Below are positions 1-8,573 of a stretch of DNA of 64,000 nucleotides, piece after piece. Source of the DNA: Streptomyces venezuelae (GTDB lineage Bacteria > Actinomycetota > Actinomycetes > Streptomycetales > Streptomycetaceae); the NCBI RefSeq assembly GCF_008642275.1, contig NZ_CP029189.1, positions 1,720,001-1,784,000 of the forward strand, given 5' to 3'. The notes beneath the pieces were generated by a model that saw only the letters and a program-made list of their open reading frames with translations, was not told where the DNA came from and searched no databases. The translations under genes and the position numbers were made by a program. The stretch's first letter is position 1, and each line of letters begins with the position of its first letter.

Positions 1-34
1 CGTTGGGGGTCTTTGCCTTTCGGCGTTCCACCAC
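1..34 (-). CDS. Possible 5' end of a gene leaving the window
   Basis: A GTG at 34-32 on the minus strand opens a frame with no stop to the window edge, reading V-V-E-R-R-K-A-K-T-P-N. AAGGGA lies 11 bases upstream and could serve as a ribosome binding site. Only eleven codons are visible, so no family can be assigned. The GNRA-like hairpin inside these codons is an argument that the region may instead be structured RNA. Confidence 0.2.
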   Translation of the reverse strand, partial: MVERRKAKTPN

Positions 35-114
35 TTTAGCGCTTATCCCTTGCGGCTCATAATCGAGCCACTGGCCAGGAATTCGGGCATGCCGAATAGA
101 ACCCCGCCAGGGGT
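1..114 (-). other. Lower-GC structured leader region at the left edge
   Basis: This edge stretch is about 58% GC by hand count over 1-120, clearly below the rest of the window. Read on the minus strand it holds a series of short inverted repeats: ACCCC/GGGGT (101-105 with 110-114), ATTCGG/CCGAAT (81-86 with 92-97), GGCTC/GAGCC (54-58 with 65-69), and GCC-GAAA-GGC (15-24), which would be a GNRA-type tetraloop hairpin. The series suggests a structured 5' leader or an untranslated RNA pointing off the left edge. I could not match it to a riboswitch class I know. Confidence 0.35.
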
Positions 115-208
115 AAGTCGTAGGTGTTGGGTTGGCCGCTCTGGGACCTGCCGACAGCAGTGCCCGTTCAAGCGGCTCGGGCTACGTTAGGCGTCCGGCA
201 GGGCCGAG

Positions 209-850
209 TCAAGTTGAGCGGCGGCGTGGTGAGTGGGGGCGATACGGGCTCACCGTCGGGTCGTGGGTGACCCAGAAGCGGTACGGATGGTCCGCGCCGG
301 CTCCGCCGACTCCCGTACGTGGGCCGCTGCTCGTCAGGTCCGCCGAGGTCGGGGTGCCCGTGAGGACGGACAAGGGGGAATCGGGGCCCCCGCAGAGGTC
401 GGTGCCGTCGAGGGAACGGTCCACGTCCAGGGCTGTGGCCAGGCGGGCCGGCCCTTTGGCCAGTTCTCTCGGGTTTCTGGCCGAGATTCGACGTTTCGCG
501 GCCAGCTCGGCGCCCACCGTGACCTCGCCCGCGCGCAGCAGTACCCCGCTCGCCCGGCCCGGGGGGCCGCACACCAGATTGAGGCTGAACCACATGCCAT
601 AGATGAAGTAGACGTACGCGTGTCCGGGTGGACCGAACATCGATGCGTTGCGGGCGGTGCGGCCGCGGTAGGCGTGGGAGCCGGGGTCGGTCTCCCCCTC
701 GTACGCCTCGACCTCCGTGATGCGCAGTTCGAGGGGGCCGTCCGTGGTGCGGCGGACCAGGGTGCGGCCCAGGAGATCCGGGGCCACGCTGAGGACCGGG
801 CGGTCGAAGAAGGACCTGGGCAGGGGCGTACGGTCAGGGCGCGCGCTCAT
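209..850 (-). CDS. DNA-3-methyladenine glycosylase (AAG/Mpg family)
   Basis: This 213-residue protein matches the alkyladenine (3-methylpurine) DNA glycosylase family, which removes alkylated purines in base-excision repair. The translation shows the family landmarks: an N-terminal [20 protein letters not shown], the catalytic-region ITEVEAYEG, and [15 protein letters not shown] near residues 80-95. The length is normal for bacterial members. I chose the ATG at 850 because it precedes the conserved [15 protein letters not shown] and because a TACGCT hexamer lies exactly 7 bases upstream, fitting a leaderless transcript. No ribosome binding site is present. It is divergent from the Spo0M gene. 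Confidence 0.88.
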   Translation of the reverse strand: MSARPDRTPLPRSFFDRPVLSVAPDLLGRTLVRRTTDGPLELRITEVEAYEGETDPGSHAYRGRTARNASMFGPPGHAYVYFIYGMWFSLNLVCGPPGRASGVLLRAGEVTVGAELAAKRRISARNPRELAKGPARLATALDVDRSLDGTDLCGGPDSPLSVLTGTPTSADLTSSGPRTGVGGAGADHPYRFWVTHDPTVSPYRPHSPRRRST

Positions 851-857
851 CCGGTCG

Positions 858-863
858 AGCGTA
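858..863 (-). promoter_or_regulatory. -10 hexamer of a leaderless promoter (glycosylase gene)
   Basis: TACGCT reads on the minus strand and is followed by 7 bases and then the ATG at 850. This is the spacing expected when transcription starts at the A of the start codon. Confidence 0.5.
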
Positions 864-959
864 GTGGAACGCGTCCGCCTGGAACCGGGGCCTAAGGTTC
901 CGCGTTGGTACGGGGTAGTCGCGGCGTAGTCGCCAAGATCCTTCAAGGGGAGTTAGAGC

Positions 960-1742
960 ATGGGCTTCAAGAAGCTGTTCGCGAGCCTGGGCGCCGGTGG
1001 TGCTTCGGTGGACACGATCATCACCGAGCCGAACGTCGTGCCGGGCGGAATCGTCCAGGGCGAGGTCCGGATCCAGGGCGGATCCGTGGAGCAGCAGATC
1101 GAGGGGCTGTCCGTCGGGCTGCAGGCGCGGGTCGAGGTCGAGGGCGGTGACCAGGAGTACAAGCAGGACATCGTCTTCACCAAGCAGCGGCTGGGCGGTG
1201 CCTTCAAGGTGCAGCCGGGTGCGCTGCACGTGGTGCCGTTCGGGCTGGAGATCCCCTGGGAGACGCCGATCACCCACTTCGGTGGTCAGCACCTGCACGG
1301 GATGAACATCGGGGTCAGCACCGAGCTGGAGATCGCGCGCGCGGTGGACGCGGGCGACCTCGACGCGATCAACGTGCACCCGGTGCCGGCGCAGCAGGCG
1401 ATCCTCGATGCCTTCCGGCAGCTCGGCTTCACGTTCCGCAGCGCGGACATGGAGCGCGGGCACATCCGGGGCACGCGCCAGTCGCTGCCCTTCTACCAGG
1501 AGATCGAGTTCCTGCCGCCGTCGCAGTACCGCGGGCTGCACCAGGTCGAGCTCACCTTCATCTCCGACGGCCGGGAGATGGACGTCGTCCTGGAGATGGA
1601 CAAGAAGCCCGGTCTGTTCACCGAGGGCAGTGACACCTACCGCTGCTTCCAGGTGGGGCTGCAGTCGTACCAGGGCACGGACTGGGCGGCGTACCTGAAC
1701 CAGTGGATCGCGAGCGTCGGTTCGCAGCGCAACTGGTTCTAG
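960..1742 (+). CDS. Spo0M-family sporulation-control protein
   Basis: The 260-residue product is a full-length Spo0M-like protein, the bacterial arrestin-fold family first described as a sporulation regulator in Bacillus and widespread in actinomycetes. The N-terminus (MGFKKLFASLGAGGASVDTI) and the segment VVPGGIVQGEVRIQGGSVEQ are typical. The arrestin-like half runs to about residue 130, followed by a more variable second half. AAGGGGAG sits 7 bases before the ATG. It is divergent from the DNA glycosylase, 109 bases away, and followed by a PEBP-like gene. Its precise job in Streptomyces is not shown by the sequence. Confidence 0.88.
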   Translation: MGFKKLFASLGAGGASVDTIITEPNVVPGGIVQGEVRIQGGSVEQQIEGLSVGLQARVEVEGGDQEYKQDIVFTKQRLGGAFKVQPGALHVVPFGLEIPWETPITHFGGQHLHGMNIGVSTELEIARAVDAGDLDAINVHPVPAQQAILDAFRQLGFTFRSADMERGHIRGTRQSLPFYQEIEFLPPSQYRGLHQVELTFISDGREMDVVLEMDKKPGLFTEGSDTYRCFQVGLQSYQGTDWAAYLNQWIASVGSQRNWF

Positions 1743-1803
1743 GCTCGGAGCCGCGTCCGTCCGCGGGCGCGGTTCGTTGTGTCGTTTTCCCGGAGGTTCA
1801 GCA

Positions 1804-2340
1804 GTGTCAGAGCAGAGCAGGGCGCCCCTTCCGCACGACTTCCACCCCGAGGTCGCGTCCTTCACGGTGACGAGCGAGGACGTCGCCCACGGAGCCGATC
1901 TGCACGCGGCTCAGGTCCTGACGGGGAAGAACGTCTCGCCGCACCTGCGGTGGGAAGGGTTCCCCGAGGGCACGAAGAGTTTTGCGGTGACCTGCTTCGA
2001 CCCGGACGCGCCCACGGGCAGCGGGTTCTGGCACTGGGTCCTCTTCGACCTGCCCGTCTCGGTGACGGAGCTGCCGGCGGGGGCGGGCACCGGGGACTTC
2101 GCGGGGCTGCCTGCGGGTGCCGTGCACGCGCGCAACGACTACGGGACGAGGGACTTCGGCGGTGCGGCACCGCCGCGCGGGGAGCGGCACCGCTACGTGT
2201 TCACCGTGTACGCGGTGGGCCAGGAGCACCTCGGCCCCGACGAGGACTCGTCGCCGGCCGTCGTCGGCTTCCATCTGCGGTTCCACGCCCTGGGGCGTGC
2301 GCAGCTCGTCGCCGAGTACGAGGCGCCTCCCGCGCGCTGA
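1804..2340 (+). CDS. YbhB/YbcL family PEBP-like protein
   Basis: The 178-residue product belongs to the phosphatidylethanolamine-binding-protein/Raf-kinase-inhibitor-like family. It shows the ligand-site signature as the bacterial versions have it: ISPHLRW-type NVSPHLRWEGFPEGTKSFAV, then CFDPDAPTGSGFWHWVLFDLP, and later HARNDYG and GERHRYVFTVYA. It has no signal peptide, so it is cytoplasmic. I chose the GTG at 1804 because CGGAGG lies 7 bases upstream. A strong terminator follows 18 bases after the stop. The biological role of bacterial members is poorly known. Confidence 0.88.
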   Translation: MSEQSRAPLPHDFHPEVASFTVTSEDVAHGADLHAAQVLTGKNVSPHLRWEGFPEGTKSFAVTCFDPDAPTGSGFWHWVLFDLPVSVTELPAGAGTGDFAGLPAGAVHARNDYGTRDFGGAAPPRGERHRYVFTVYAVGQEHLGPDEDSSPAVVGFHLRFHALGRAQLVAEYEAPPAR

Positions 2341-2357
2341 TCGTTTCCCGAGCGTTC

Positions 2358-2397
2358 GCCCGGTCCTGGTCTAAAGAAGGCCAGGACCGGGCATTTT
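2358..2397 (+). terminator. Rho-independent terminator after the PEBP-like gene
   Basis: A 12-bp perfect stem (GCCCGGTCCTGG with CCAGGACCGGGC) with an 11-base loop is followed by ATTTTTATT. It is one of the few stem-plus-U-tract terminators in the window. Confidence 0.85.
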
Positions 2398-2490
2398 TAT
2401 TGCGTTGTCCCGCGTGGCGCGCGCGGCCAGAGTGGTTGCGGGCCCTGCCGCACGGGGTGGTCGCGGGCCTGCACACGGGAGGTGGGCGAG

Positions 2491-2994
2491 ATGCGGGACA
2501 CGCTGGTGCTGAATGCGAGCTTCGAGCCGCTGTCGACGGTGACTCTGAACCGGGCTGTGGTTCTGGTGCTCCAGGACAAGGCCGTCGTGGAACAGTCGCA
2601 CCCCGAGCTCCGTGTGCGCGCGGCCACCATGGATCTTCCGATGCCGCGGGTGATCAGGCTCTGCAGGTACGTCCGGGTGCCGTTCCGAAGACATGCTCCC
2701 TGGTCGCGGAGGGGGGTGCTGGTCCGGGACCAGCACCGTTGCGCGTACTGCGGGAAGCGCGCGACGACCGTGGACCATGTGCTGCCGCGGGCTCAGGGGG
2801 GTGGGGACAGCTGGCTGAACACGGTGGCTTCCTGCGCCGAGGACAACCACCGCAAGGCGGCGCGGACTCCGGAGGAGGCGGGTATGCCGCTCCTCCGGAA
2901 GCCCTTCGTGCCGTCGCCGGCGGACGCGATGCTGCTGGCCCTGGGGGTGGCCGGGCAGGAGGGGCTCCCGGAGTGGCTGGAGCGTTCCGCCTAG
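2491..2994 (+). CDS. HNH endonuclease domain protein
   Basis: The 167-residue product has an HNH nuclease module in its centre: CAYCGKRATTVDHVLPRAQG, then a second zinc-ligand region SWLNTVASCAEDNHRKAART, giving the paired cysteines and the D-H...N...H core. The N-terminal part (DTLVLNASFEPLSTVTLNRA) is the conserved leader of the actinobacterial HNH family usually found as a stand-alone core gene. I chose the ATG at 2491 rather than the GTG at 2482 because GGGAGG is 8 bases upstream of the ATG. No methyltransferase or restriction gene is nearby, so a restriction role is not supported. A housekeeping DNA or RNA processing role is possible. Confidence 0.85.
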   Translation: MRDTLVLNASFEPLSTVTLNRAVVLVLQDKAVVEQSHPELRVRAATMDLPMPRVIRLCRYVRVPFRRHAPWSRRGVLVRDQHRCAYCGKRATTVDHVLPRAQGGGDSWLNTVASCAEDNHRKAARTPEEAGMPLLRKPFVPSPADAMLLALGVAGQEGLPEWLERSA

Positions 2995-3054
2995 GCGGAT
3001 CCCCTGTATGCAGGAGGGACGGTCGCGCTGGGCGGCGTAGTTTTTCTACGTCGC

Positions 3055-3825
3055 TCAGCTGACGAGCAGTTGGACGATGGCGATGACGCCGACCGTCACG
3101 ATGACTGCGCGCAGGACGGTCGGCGAGAGGCGGCGGCCGACCTTGGCTCCGATCTGGCCGCCGATCGTCGAGCCGACGGCGATGAGGACGACGGCCGTCC
3201 AGTCGAACTCGGCGACGAAGAGGAAGACGACGGCCGCGATGCCGTTCACGAGAGCCGCGATGACGTTCTTGACGGCGTTGACCCGTTGCAGGTCCTCGCG
3301 GAGCAGCAGGCCCATCAGGCCGAGGTAGAGCACGCCCTGGGCGGCACCGAAGTAGCCGCCGTAGGCGCTGGAGAGCAGCATGCCGCCGAGCAGGGCCGGT
3401 CCGCCGTCGGGGTGGCCGGCGTCGCCTCCGGCGGCGTCCTGGCGTCGGCGCAGCGCGGCGGCGAGCCGGGGCTGGAGGACGACGAGGACGAGGGCCAGGG
3501 CGATCAGGACGGGCACGATCGTGTCGAAGGACTCGGACGGCAGGGTGAGGAGCAGGATCGCTCCCGCGAGCCCGCCGACGAGGGACACGGAGCCGAGCCG
3601 CAGGATGCGGGCGCGCTGCCCTTGGAGCTCCTTGCGGTAGCCGATGGCTCCGCTGATCGAACCGGGCACCAGGCCGAGGGTGTTGGACACGTTGGCGGTG
3701 ACCGGGGGCAGGCCGGTGGCGAGCAGCACCGGGAAGGTGATCAGGGTGCCGGAGCCGACGATGGTGTTGATCGTGCCCGCGCCGATGCCGGCGGCGAAGA
3801 CAGCGAGGGATTCCCAGATGGACAT
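3055..3825 (-). CDS. TSUP family (TauE/SafE-like) membrane permease
   Basis: This roughly 256-residue integral membrane protein has the two-repeat TSUP architecture (sulfite/organosulfonate/anion exporters). The first repeat carries AGIGAGTINTIVGSGTLITF and the second SSAYGGYFGAAQGVLYLGLM. Each half has three to four hydrophobic segments. The start is uncertain: in-frame ATGs lie at 3870, 3837 and 3825. I prefer 3825 because AAAGGGG is 12 bases upstream, while the ATG at 3837 directly abuts that site. It is the most downstream of a minus-strand group after SPFH, NfeD and an ABC ATPase. Its substrate cannot be read from the sequence. Confidence 0.85.
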   Translation of the reverse strand: MSIWESLAVFAAGIGAGTINTIVGSGTLITFPVLLATGLPPVTANVSNTLGLVPGSISGAIGYRKELQGQRARILRLGSVSLVGGLAGAILLLTLPSESFDTIVPVLIALALVLVVLQPRLAAALRRRQDAAGGDAGHPDGGPALLGGMLLSSAYGGYFGAAQGVLYLGLMGLLLREDLQRVNAVKNVIAALVNGIAAVVFLFVAEFDWTAVVLIAVGSTIGGQIGAKVGRRLSPTVLRAVIVTVGVIAIVQLLVS

Positions 3826-3915
3826 GGACGGTGCCATCCCCTTTGCATGAGTGAGTCGCCTCCCCGCCATGAAGGTCGAGGGGCCTCACTGATCATGCAG
3901 GAAGAGGGTGGCGGG

Positions 3916-4902
3916 TCAGTCGATGGGGGGCTGTTCGCGGCGGTCCGCGGCGTCCTTGTCCCGGGCTGCCGGGATGCCGCCGCCGTCCTTGCCGGTGTTC
4001 TGCGGGTTGAAGCCGGAGCCTCCGCCCATGGGGCCGAAGTTGCCCATGGCGCCGGAGAGGCCCTTGAGGGCGTCGCCGATCTCGCTCGGGACGATCCAGA
4101 GCTTGTTGGCGTCACCTTCGGCGATCTTCGGGAGCATCTGGAGGTACTGGTAGGCGAGGAGCTTCTGGTCGGCGTCGCCGGCGTGGATGGACTCGAAGAC
4201 CGTGCGGATGGCCTGGGCTTCGCCCTCGGCGCGCAGTGCGGCGGCCTTGGCGTCACCTTCGGCGCGCAGGATGGAGGACTGCTTCTCGCCTTCGGCGCGC
4301 AGGATCTCGGACTGCCGGACACCTTCGGCCTGGAGGATGGCGGCGCGCTTGTCGCGGTCGGCGCGCATCTGCTTCTCCATCGAGTCCTGGATGGAGGTCG
4401 GCGGCTCGATGGCCTTGAGCTCGACGCGGTTGACGCGGATGCCCCACTTGCCGGTGGCCTCGTCGAGGACTCCGCGCAGGGCCGCGTTGATCTCCTCGCG
4501 GGAGGTGAGGGTCCGCTCCAGGTCCATGCCGCCGATGATGTTGCGGAGGGTGGTGACGGTGAGCTGTTCGATGGCCTGGATGTAGCTGGCCACCTCGTAG
4601 GTCGCGGCCCGCGCGTCGGTCACCTGGTAGTAGATGACGGTGTCGATGTTGACGACCAGGTTGTCCTGGGTGATGACGGGCTGCGGCGGGAAGGGGACGA
4701 CCTGTTCGCGGAGGTCGATCCGGTTGCGGATCGAGTCGATGAACGGGACGACGATGTTGAGGCCCGCGTTGAGGGTGCGGGTGTAGCGGCCGAACCGCTC
4801 GACGATGGCGGCGCTGGCCTGCGGGATCACCTGGATCGTCTTGACCAGTGCGATGAAGACCAGAACCACCAGAATGATCAGGACGATGATGATCGGTTGC
4901 AT
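3916..4902 (-). CDS. SPFH/band-7 domain membrane protein (stomatin/QmcA-like)
   Basis: The 328-residue product has one N-terminal membrane helix (about residues 3-22, IIIVLIILVVLVFIALV) and then a complete SPFH domain: AAIVERFGRYTRTLNAGLNI, VVPFIDSIRNRIDLREQ, VNIDTVIYYQVTDARAATYE, and ISTLE-type RVELKAIEPP. An alanine/glutamate-rich coiled coil covers about residues 180-245. The C-terminal 40 residues are Gly/Pro-rich and acidic. SPFH proteins organise membrane microdomains or regulate membrane proteases. The upstream gene encodes an NfeD-type protein, the classic genetic partner. GGGGAA lies just before the ATG. Confidence 0.92.
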   Translation of the reverse strand: MQPIIIVLIILVVLVFIALVKTIQVIPQASAAIVERFGRYTRTLNAGLNIVVPFIDSIRNRIDLREQVVPFPPQPVITQDNLVVNIDTVIYYQVTDARAATYEVASYIQAIEQLTVTTLRNIIGGMDLERTLTSREEINAALRGVLDEATGKWGIRVNRVELKAIEPPTSIQDSMEKQMRADRDKRAAILQAEGVRQSEILRAEGEKQSSILRAEGDAKAAALRAEGEAQAIRTVFESIHAGDADQKLLAYQYLQMLPKIAEGDANKLWIVPSEIGDALKGLSGAMGNFGPMGGGSGFNPQNTGKDGGGIPAARDKDAADRREQPPID

Positions 4903-4986
4903 GCGGTTCCCCGTGCCCTTCCGGCTGTCTGTGCTGCCCCGTTGATCGGAGTCTCGCAGACCTGGGGGCCGCGAGCAGGCTGGTTC

Positions 4987-5415
4987 TCACATCACGACGG
5001 CGGTCGCCCCGTCGATCTCGACCACGTCGACGGACTGTCCGGGTTCGAAGCTGGTGTCCGCGTCGAGGGTGCGCGCGGACCAGACCTCGCCGGCGAGCTT
5101 GATGCGGCCGCCGCTGCCGTCGACGCGTTCCAGGACGACGGCGGATCTGCCCTTCAACGCGTCGATTCCGCTGCGGTGTTGGGGGCGCTGGGTGCGGTGC
5201 CGGTTGGCGATGGGCCGTACGACGGCGATGAGCGCGACCGACACGACGACGAAGACCAGGACCTGCGCCACGACTTCGCCGCCGAGGGCGGCCGTGACGG
5301 CGGCCGCGACCGCGCCCACGGCGAACATGCCGAACTCCGGCATGGCGGTCAGGACGAGGGGGATGCCCAGTCCGACCGCGCCGATGAGCCACCACACCCA
5401 CGCGTCGATGTCCAC
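4987..5415 (-). CDS. NfeD family protein (SPFH partner)
   Basis: The 142-residue protein has four hydrophobic N-terminal segments (roughly residues 5-70) followed by a C-terminal OB-fold NfeD domain (ALKGRSAVVLERVDGSGGRI through VDVVEIDGATAVVM). This is the short, protease-less NfeD1b-type arrangement found next to SPFH genes. The GTG at 5415 is the only start that fits the domain. There is no ribosome binding site, but TACCAT lies exactly 6 bases upstream, which suggests a leaderless transcript. The gene is 84 bases upstream of its SPFH partner. Confidence 0.88.
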   Translation of the reverse strand: MDIDAWVWWLIGAVGLGIPLVLTAMPEFGMFAVGAVAAAVTAALGGEVVAQVLVFVVVSVALIAVVRPIANRHRTQRPQHRSGIDALKGRSAVVLERVDGSGGRIKLAGEVWSARTLDADTSFEPGQSVDVVEIDGATAVVM

Positions 5416-5421
5416 GTGGTC

Positions 5422-5427
5422 ATGGTA
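5422..5427 (-). promoter_or_regulatory. -10 hexamer of a leaderless promoter (nfeD-type gene)
   Basis: TACCAT on the minus strand is followed by 6 bases and then the GTG at 5415. The hexamer lies in the 61-base gap after the upstream ABC gene, so the NfeD-SPFH pair can have its own promoter. Confidence 0.5.
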
Positions 5428-5476
5428 GGTCGGGTGGGCGCGGTCGGGACAGGGTGCGGGGACCCGCAAGAGGGGC

Positions 5477-6271
<795 letters not shown>

Positions 6272-6393
6272 GAGCGTGTTGTCACCCCTTGCAGTCACGG
6301 TTTGCTGTGCGCCGGTAGACGCAGCCCCTATGGGAAAACCTACGCCACTCGGAGCGGGCTCCGGGGCCGGGGCCCTGTGCCGGGGCCGATCCG

Positions 6394-6399
6394 TAGAGT
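6394..6399 (+). promoter_or_regulatory. -10 hexamer of a leaderless promoter
   Basis: TAGAGT is followed by AGGGGG and the ATG at 6406. The purine run abuts the start codon, too close to act as a normal ribosome binding site. Confidence 0.55.
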
Positions 6400-6405
6400 A
6401 GGGGG

Positions 6406-7188
6406 ATGCTTTTCGAACCACGTTCAGGGCGCTTGGCCGCCTGGGGGAACGCACTGCTGGCCGGTCTGGTCTCGCCCGACGAGGCCGTGTTGTCGATCGT
6501 GGGCGAGGACGCCGTGCACCGGGTGGAGGGGCTGCCGGGCGAGACCGGTCCGGTCGGGCTCACCCTGGCGCTCGGCCGGCTGCGGGCCCTGGGGGTGTCG
6601 GGGCTGCGGGTGGCGCTGCCGGCGCCGGGGCATCCGCTGGGGCTGAGCGGGCCGCCGGAGTTCAATGCGCGGGCGCTGGAGGCGGAGGAGGCGGTCGTCG
6701 CGGTGGGGGCGGCGCTGGGTCTGGTGCCGGAGGTGTCCGAGGCCGGGCCGGCCGGGGACGTGCACGTGTCGGTGACCTGGCACGTGCTGCCGGTACGGGA
6801 GGCCCCGCCGGCCGACGTGCCTTCGCTGAGCGAGGCGGAGCGGGAGCTCGCGGAGGCGCTGCGCGAGGCCACGGAGGTGCTGACCCGGCTGGACGTGGCG
6901 GGGTCCGGGCCGGTCGCGGAGGCCGCGCTGTCGGCGTACCGGGCGCGGGCCGAGGCGGGGCGGGAGACGCTGGCGCCGGGGTATCCGCCGCGGGCGGTGC
7001 GGGTGCTGGCGCTGGCGCAGCGGGTCGACCTGATGGTCTCGCTGGCGTACGAGAACGGGCACGGGGGCGCGGTGGCCGCCTCGGAGATGGCGGCGCGGGC
7101 GGAGGCGCTGCGGCCGGTCGAGCGGGTCGCTCGGCGGGCGCTGGTGGCGGCGTACAACTCGGCCGTCGAGGAGCGCGAGCGGGGGTGA
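6406..7188 (+). CDS. Conserved actinobacterial hypothetical protein
   Basis: I do not recognise a characterised domain in this 260-residue protein. It is soluble, acidic and very rich in alanine, leucine and glutamate. Residues about 20-75 alternate beta-like segments (VLSIVGEDAVHRVEG, LRVALPAPGHPLGL), and a long helical stretch covers about 140-255. Similar proteins occur at this position in other Streptomyces as far as I recall. The start is well supported: TAGAGT lies exactly 6 bases before the ATG with only a G-run between, a leaderless layout. It is divergent from the ABC ATPase gene. Confidence 0.75.
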   Translation: MLFEPRSGRLAAWGNALLAGLVSPDEAVLSIVGEDAVHRVEGLPGETGPVGLTLALGRLRALGVSGLRVALPAPGHPLGLSGPPEFNARALEAEEAVVAVGAALGLVPEVSEAGPAGDVHVSVTWHVLPVREAPPADVPSLSEAERELAEALREATEVLTRLDVAGSGPVAEAALSAYRARAEAGRETLAPGYPPRAVRVLALAQRVDLMVSLAYENGHGGAVAASEMAARAEALRPVERVARRALVAAYNSAVEERERG

Positions 7189-7248
7189 CCCCCGGGCGGG
7201 CGGGTGGGGTGCGGCGCCGCTGCGCGGGCCCCGGCTGCGCCGGGCTTC

Positions 7249-7310
7249 GTGGGGCTCCGCCCCACACCCCGCGCCTCAAACTCCCCCAGCTACCGCTGGG
7301 AGGTGCCCCC
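7249..7310. repeat. Dispersed-type Streptomyces intergenic hairpin element
   Basis: This segment contains two adjacent hairpins: GTGGGGC/GCCCCAC (7249-7255 with 7259-7265) and CCCAGC/GCTGGG (7285-7290 with 7295-7300). The linking sequence (GCGCCTCAAACTCCCCC and GGTGCCCCC) resembles short intergenic elements I have seen repeatedly between Streptomyces genes. It probably serves as a bidirectional terminator between the convergent genes ending at 7188 and 7460. Confidence 0.5.
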
Positions 7311-7325
7311 TGGCGAGGCTGGAAT

Positions 7326-7462
7326 GGGCGCGCCTCTACGTCGAAGGGGCAGAGTGGGCGCGCCTCGACACCGACGAGGCAGAGTGGGTGCGCCTCGACG
7401 TCGAAGGGGCAGAGTGGGCGTGCCTCTGCGTCGAAGGGGCTGATCGGGCGTGCCTCACGTCA
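7326..7462. repeat. 30-bp tandem repeat, four full copies and a partial fifth
   Basis: Four consecutive 30-bp units start at 7326, 7356, 7386 and 7416, and a partial copy starts at 7446. The unit begins GGGCGCGCCT and ends GGGGCAGAGT. The unit length is a multiple of three, so on the plus strand it reads as a ten-residue repeat, but no start codon or ribosome binding site supports translation. The array runs into the stop codon of the YVTN gene (7462-7460). Confidence 0.85.
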
Positions 7463-8446
7463 GCGCGGGGTTGGTTGCGTCGTGACGCCGGTCGGGCCGT
7501 CGCCGACCGGGACCGTGACCGTCCGGCCCGTTCTCGTGTCGATCACCGACAGGGTGTCCGAGTCGAAGTTGCTGACGTGGACGCTGCAGCCGTCCGGGCC
7601 GACGGCGAGGCCGTTGGGGCCGTCGCCCACGGGGATGGTGTCCGTGACGGTGCGGCTGCGGGTGTCGATCACCGAGACGTCGTCCGACCCGAGGTCGGCC
7701 ACGTAGACGCGGCTGCCGTCCGGAAGGACTCCGATCCCGGTCGGCTGGTCCCCGACCGGGATGCGGTCCGTCTCCGTGCGGGCCCGGGTGTCGACCACCG
7801 ACACGTCGTCCGAGGTGAGGTTGGAGACGTAGAGGTGCCGGCCGTCGGGGGTGAGGGCCAGGGCGGTGGGTCCGCTGCCCACGGGGACGGTGGCGGTGAC
7901 CGTTCCGCTGTCGGTGCCGACCACCGAGACGCTGTCGGAGCCGGCGGTGGCGACGTACAGCGTGCGTCCGTCCGGTGTCACCGCCAGGCCCAGGGGTGCC
8001 TCGCCCACGGCGATGGTGTCCGCGACGGCGAGGGTGCGGGTGCTGATCACCGACACGGTGCCCGCGGCGACGTTGGCCACGTAGACGTATCTGTTGTCCG
8101 GGGAGACCGTCACCCTGCTCGGTTCGTGCCCGACTCCGACGGTTTCGACGACCGTTCTGGTGCGGGTGTCGACCACGGACACCGTGTCCGCCGCGGAGTT
8201 GGTGACGTAGAGCCGGGAGCCGTCGGGAGCGAGCGCCGCGCTGTCGGGCCCGTCCCCCACGGGAACGCCGTCCACGACGGTGCCGGAGCGGGTGTCGACG
8301 ACCGAGACGGTGTCGGAGTGGAGGTTCGCCACGTAGACGAGGGTTCCGGGCCGCGCGGGCGGCGGTGCGGCCGTCAGGCCCGTCAGGGCAGCCACGGCGC
8401 AGAGCACGCCGGCGGTCCGCAGGGCGATCTCCTGGTTCCTCGTCAT
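7460..8446 (-). CDS. Secreted seven-bladed YVTN beta-propeller protein
   Basis: The 328-residue product begins with a secretion signal (basic MTRNQEIALR, hydrophobic core TAGVLCAVAALTGLTA, cleavage near AAPPPARP). The rest is seven tandem repeats of about 42 residues, each with the pattern VYVAN..SDTVSVVDT....V..IPVGDGP..LA..PDG. This is the YVTN/surface-layer beta-propeller family, which generally folds as an extracellular scaffold. No enzymatic residues stand out. I chose the ATG at 8446 over the GTG at 8455 because TAGCGT lies 7 bases before it and neither start has a ribosome binding site. It lies next to a chaplin gene, so a cell-surface role is a reasonable inference. Confidence 0.88.
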   Translation of the reverse strand: MTRNQEIALRTAGVLCAVAALTGLTAAPPPARPGTLVYVANLHSDTVSVVDTRSGTVVDGVPVGDGPDSAALAPDGSRLYVTNSAADTVSVVDTRTRTVVETVGVGHEPSRVTVSPDNRYVYVANVAAGTVSVISTRTLAVADTIAVGEAPLGLAVTPDGRTLYVATAGSDSVSVVGTDSGTVTATVPVGSGPTALALTPDGRHLYVSNLTSDDVSVVDTRARTETDRIPVGDQPTGIGVLPDGSRVYVADLGSDDVSVIDTRSRTVTDTIPVGDGPNGLAVGPDGCSVHVSNFDSDTLSVIDTRTGRTVTVPVGDGPTGVTTQPTPR

Positions 8447-8453
8447 GCGGGTC

Positions 8454-8459
8454 ACGCTA
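8454..8459 (-). promoter_or_regulatory. -10 hexamer of a leaderless promoter (YVTN gene)
   Basis: TAGCGT on the minus strand is followed by 7 bases and then the ATG at 8446. Confidence 0.45.
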
Positions 8460-8518
8460 GGGGTGCCGGTGGGGCGGCGAGGCGAGGCTCGCGCGGGGGT
8501 CGCCCGACCGGCACACCG

Positions 8519-8561
8519 CTGCGGCCCTGCTTCCAGGGAGAGGGGGGAAGCGGGGCCGCAG
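8519..8561 (-). terminator. Terminator after the chaplin gene
   Basis: A 16-bp stem with one mismatched or wobble pair (CTGCGGCCCTGCTTCC with GGAAGCGGGGCCGCAG) and an 11-base loop lies just downstream of the chaplin stop codon. It has no U tract, which is common for Streptomyces terminators. Confidence 0.65.
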
Positions 8562-8573
8562 GTCGGGGCGGGG

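Noticed and set aside
7185..7706. Ten-residue repeat protein encoded by the 30-bp array
   Set aside because: Open only because the period is a multiple of three; it runs antisense into the YVTN gene and has no start signals.
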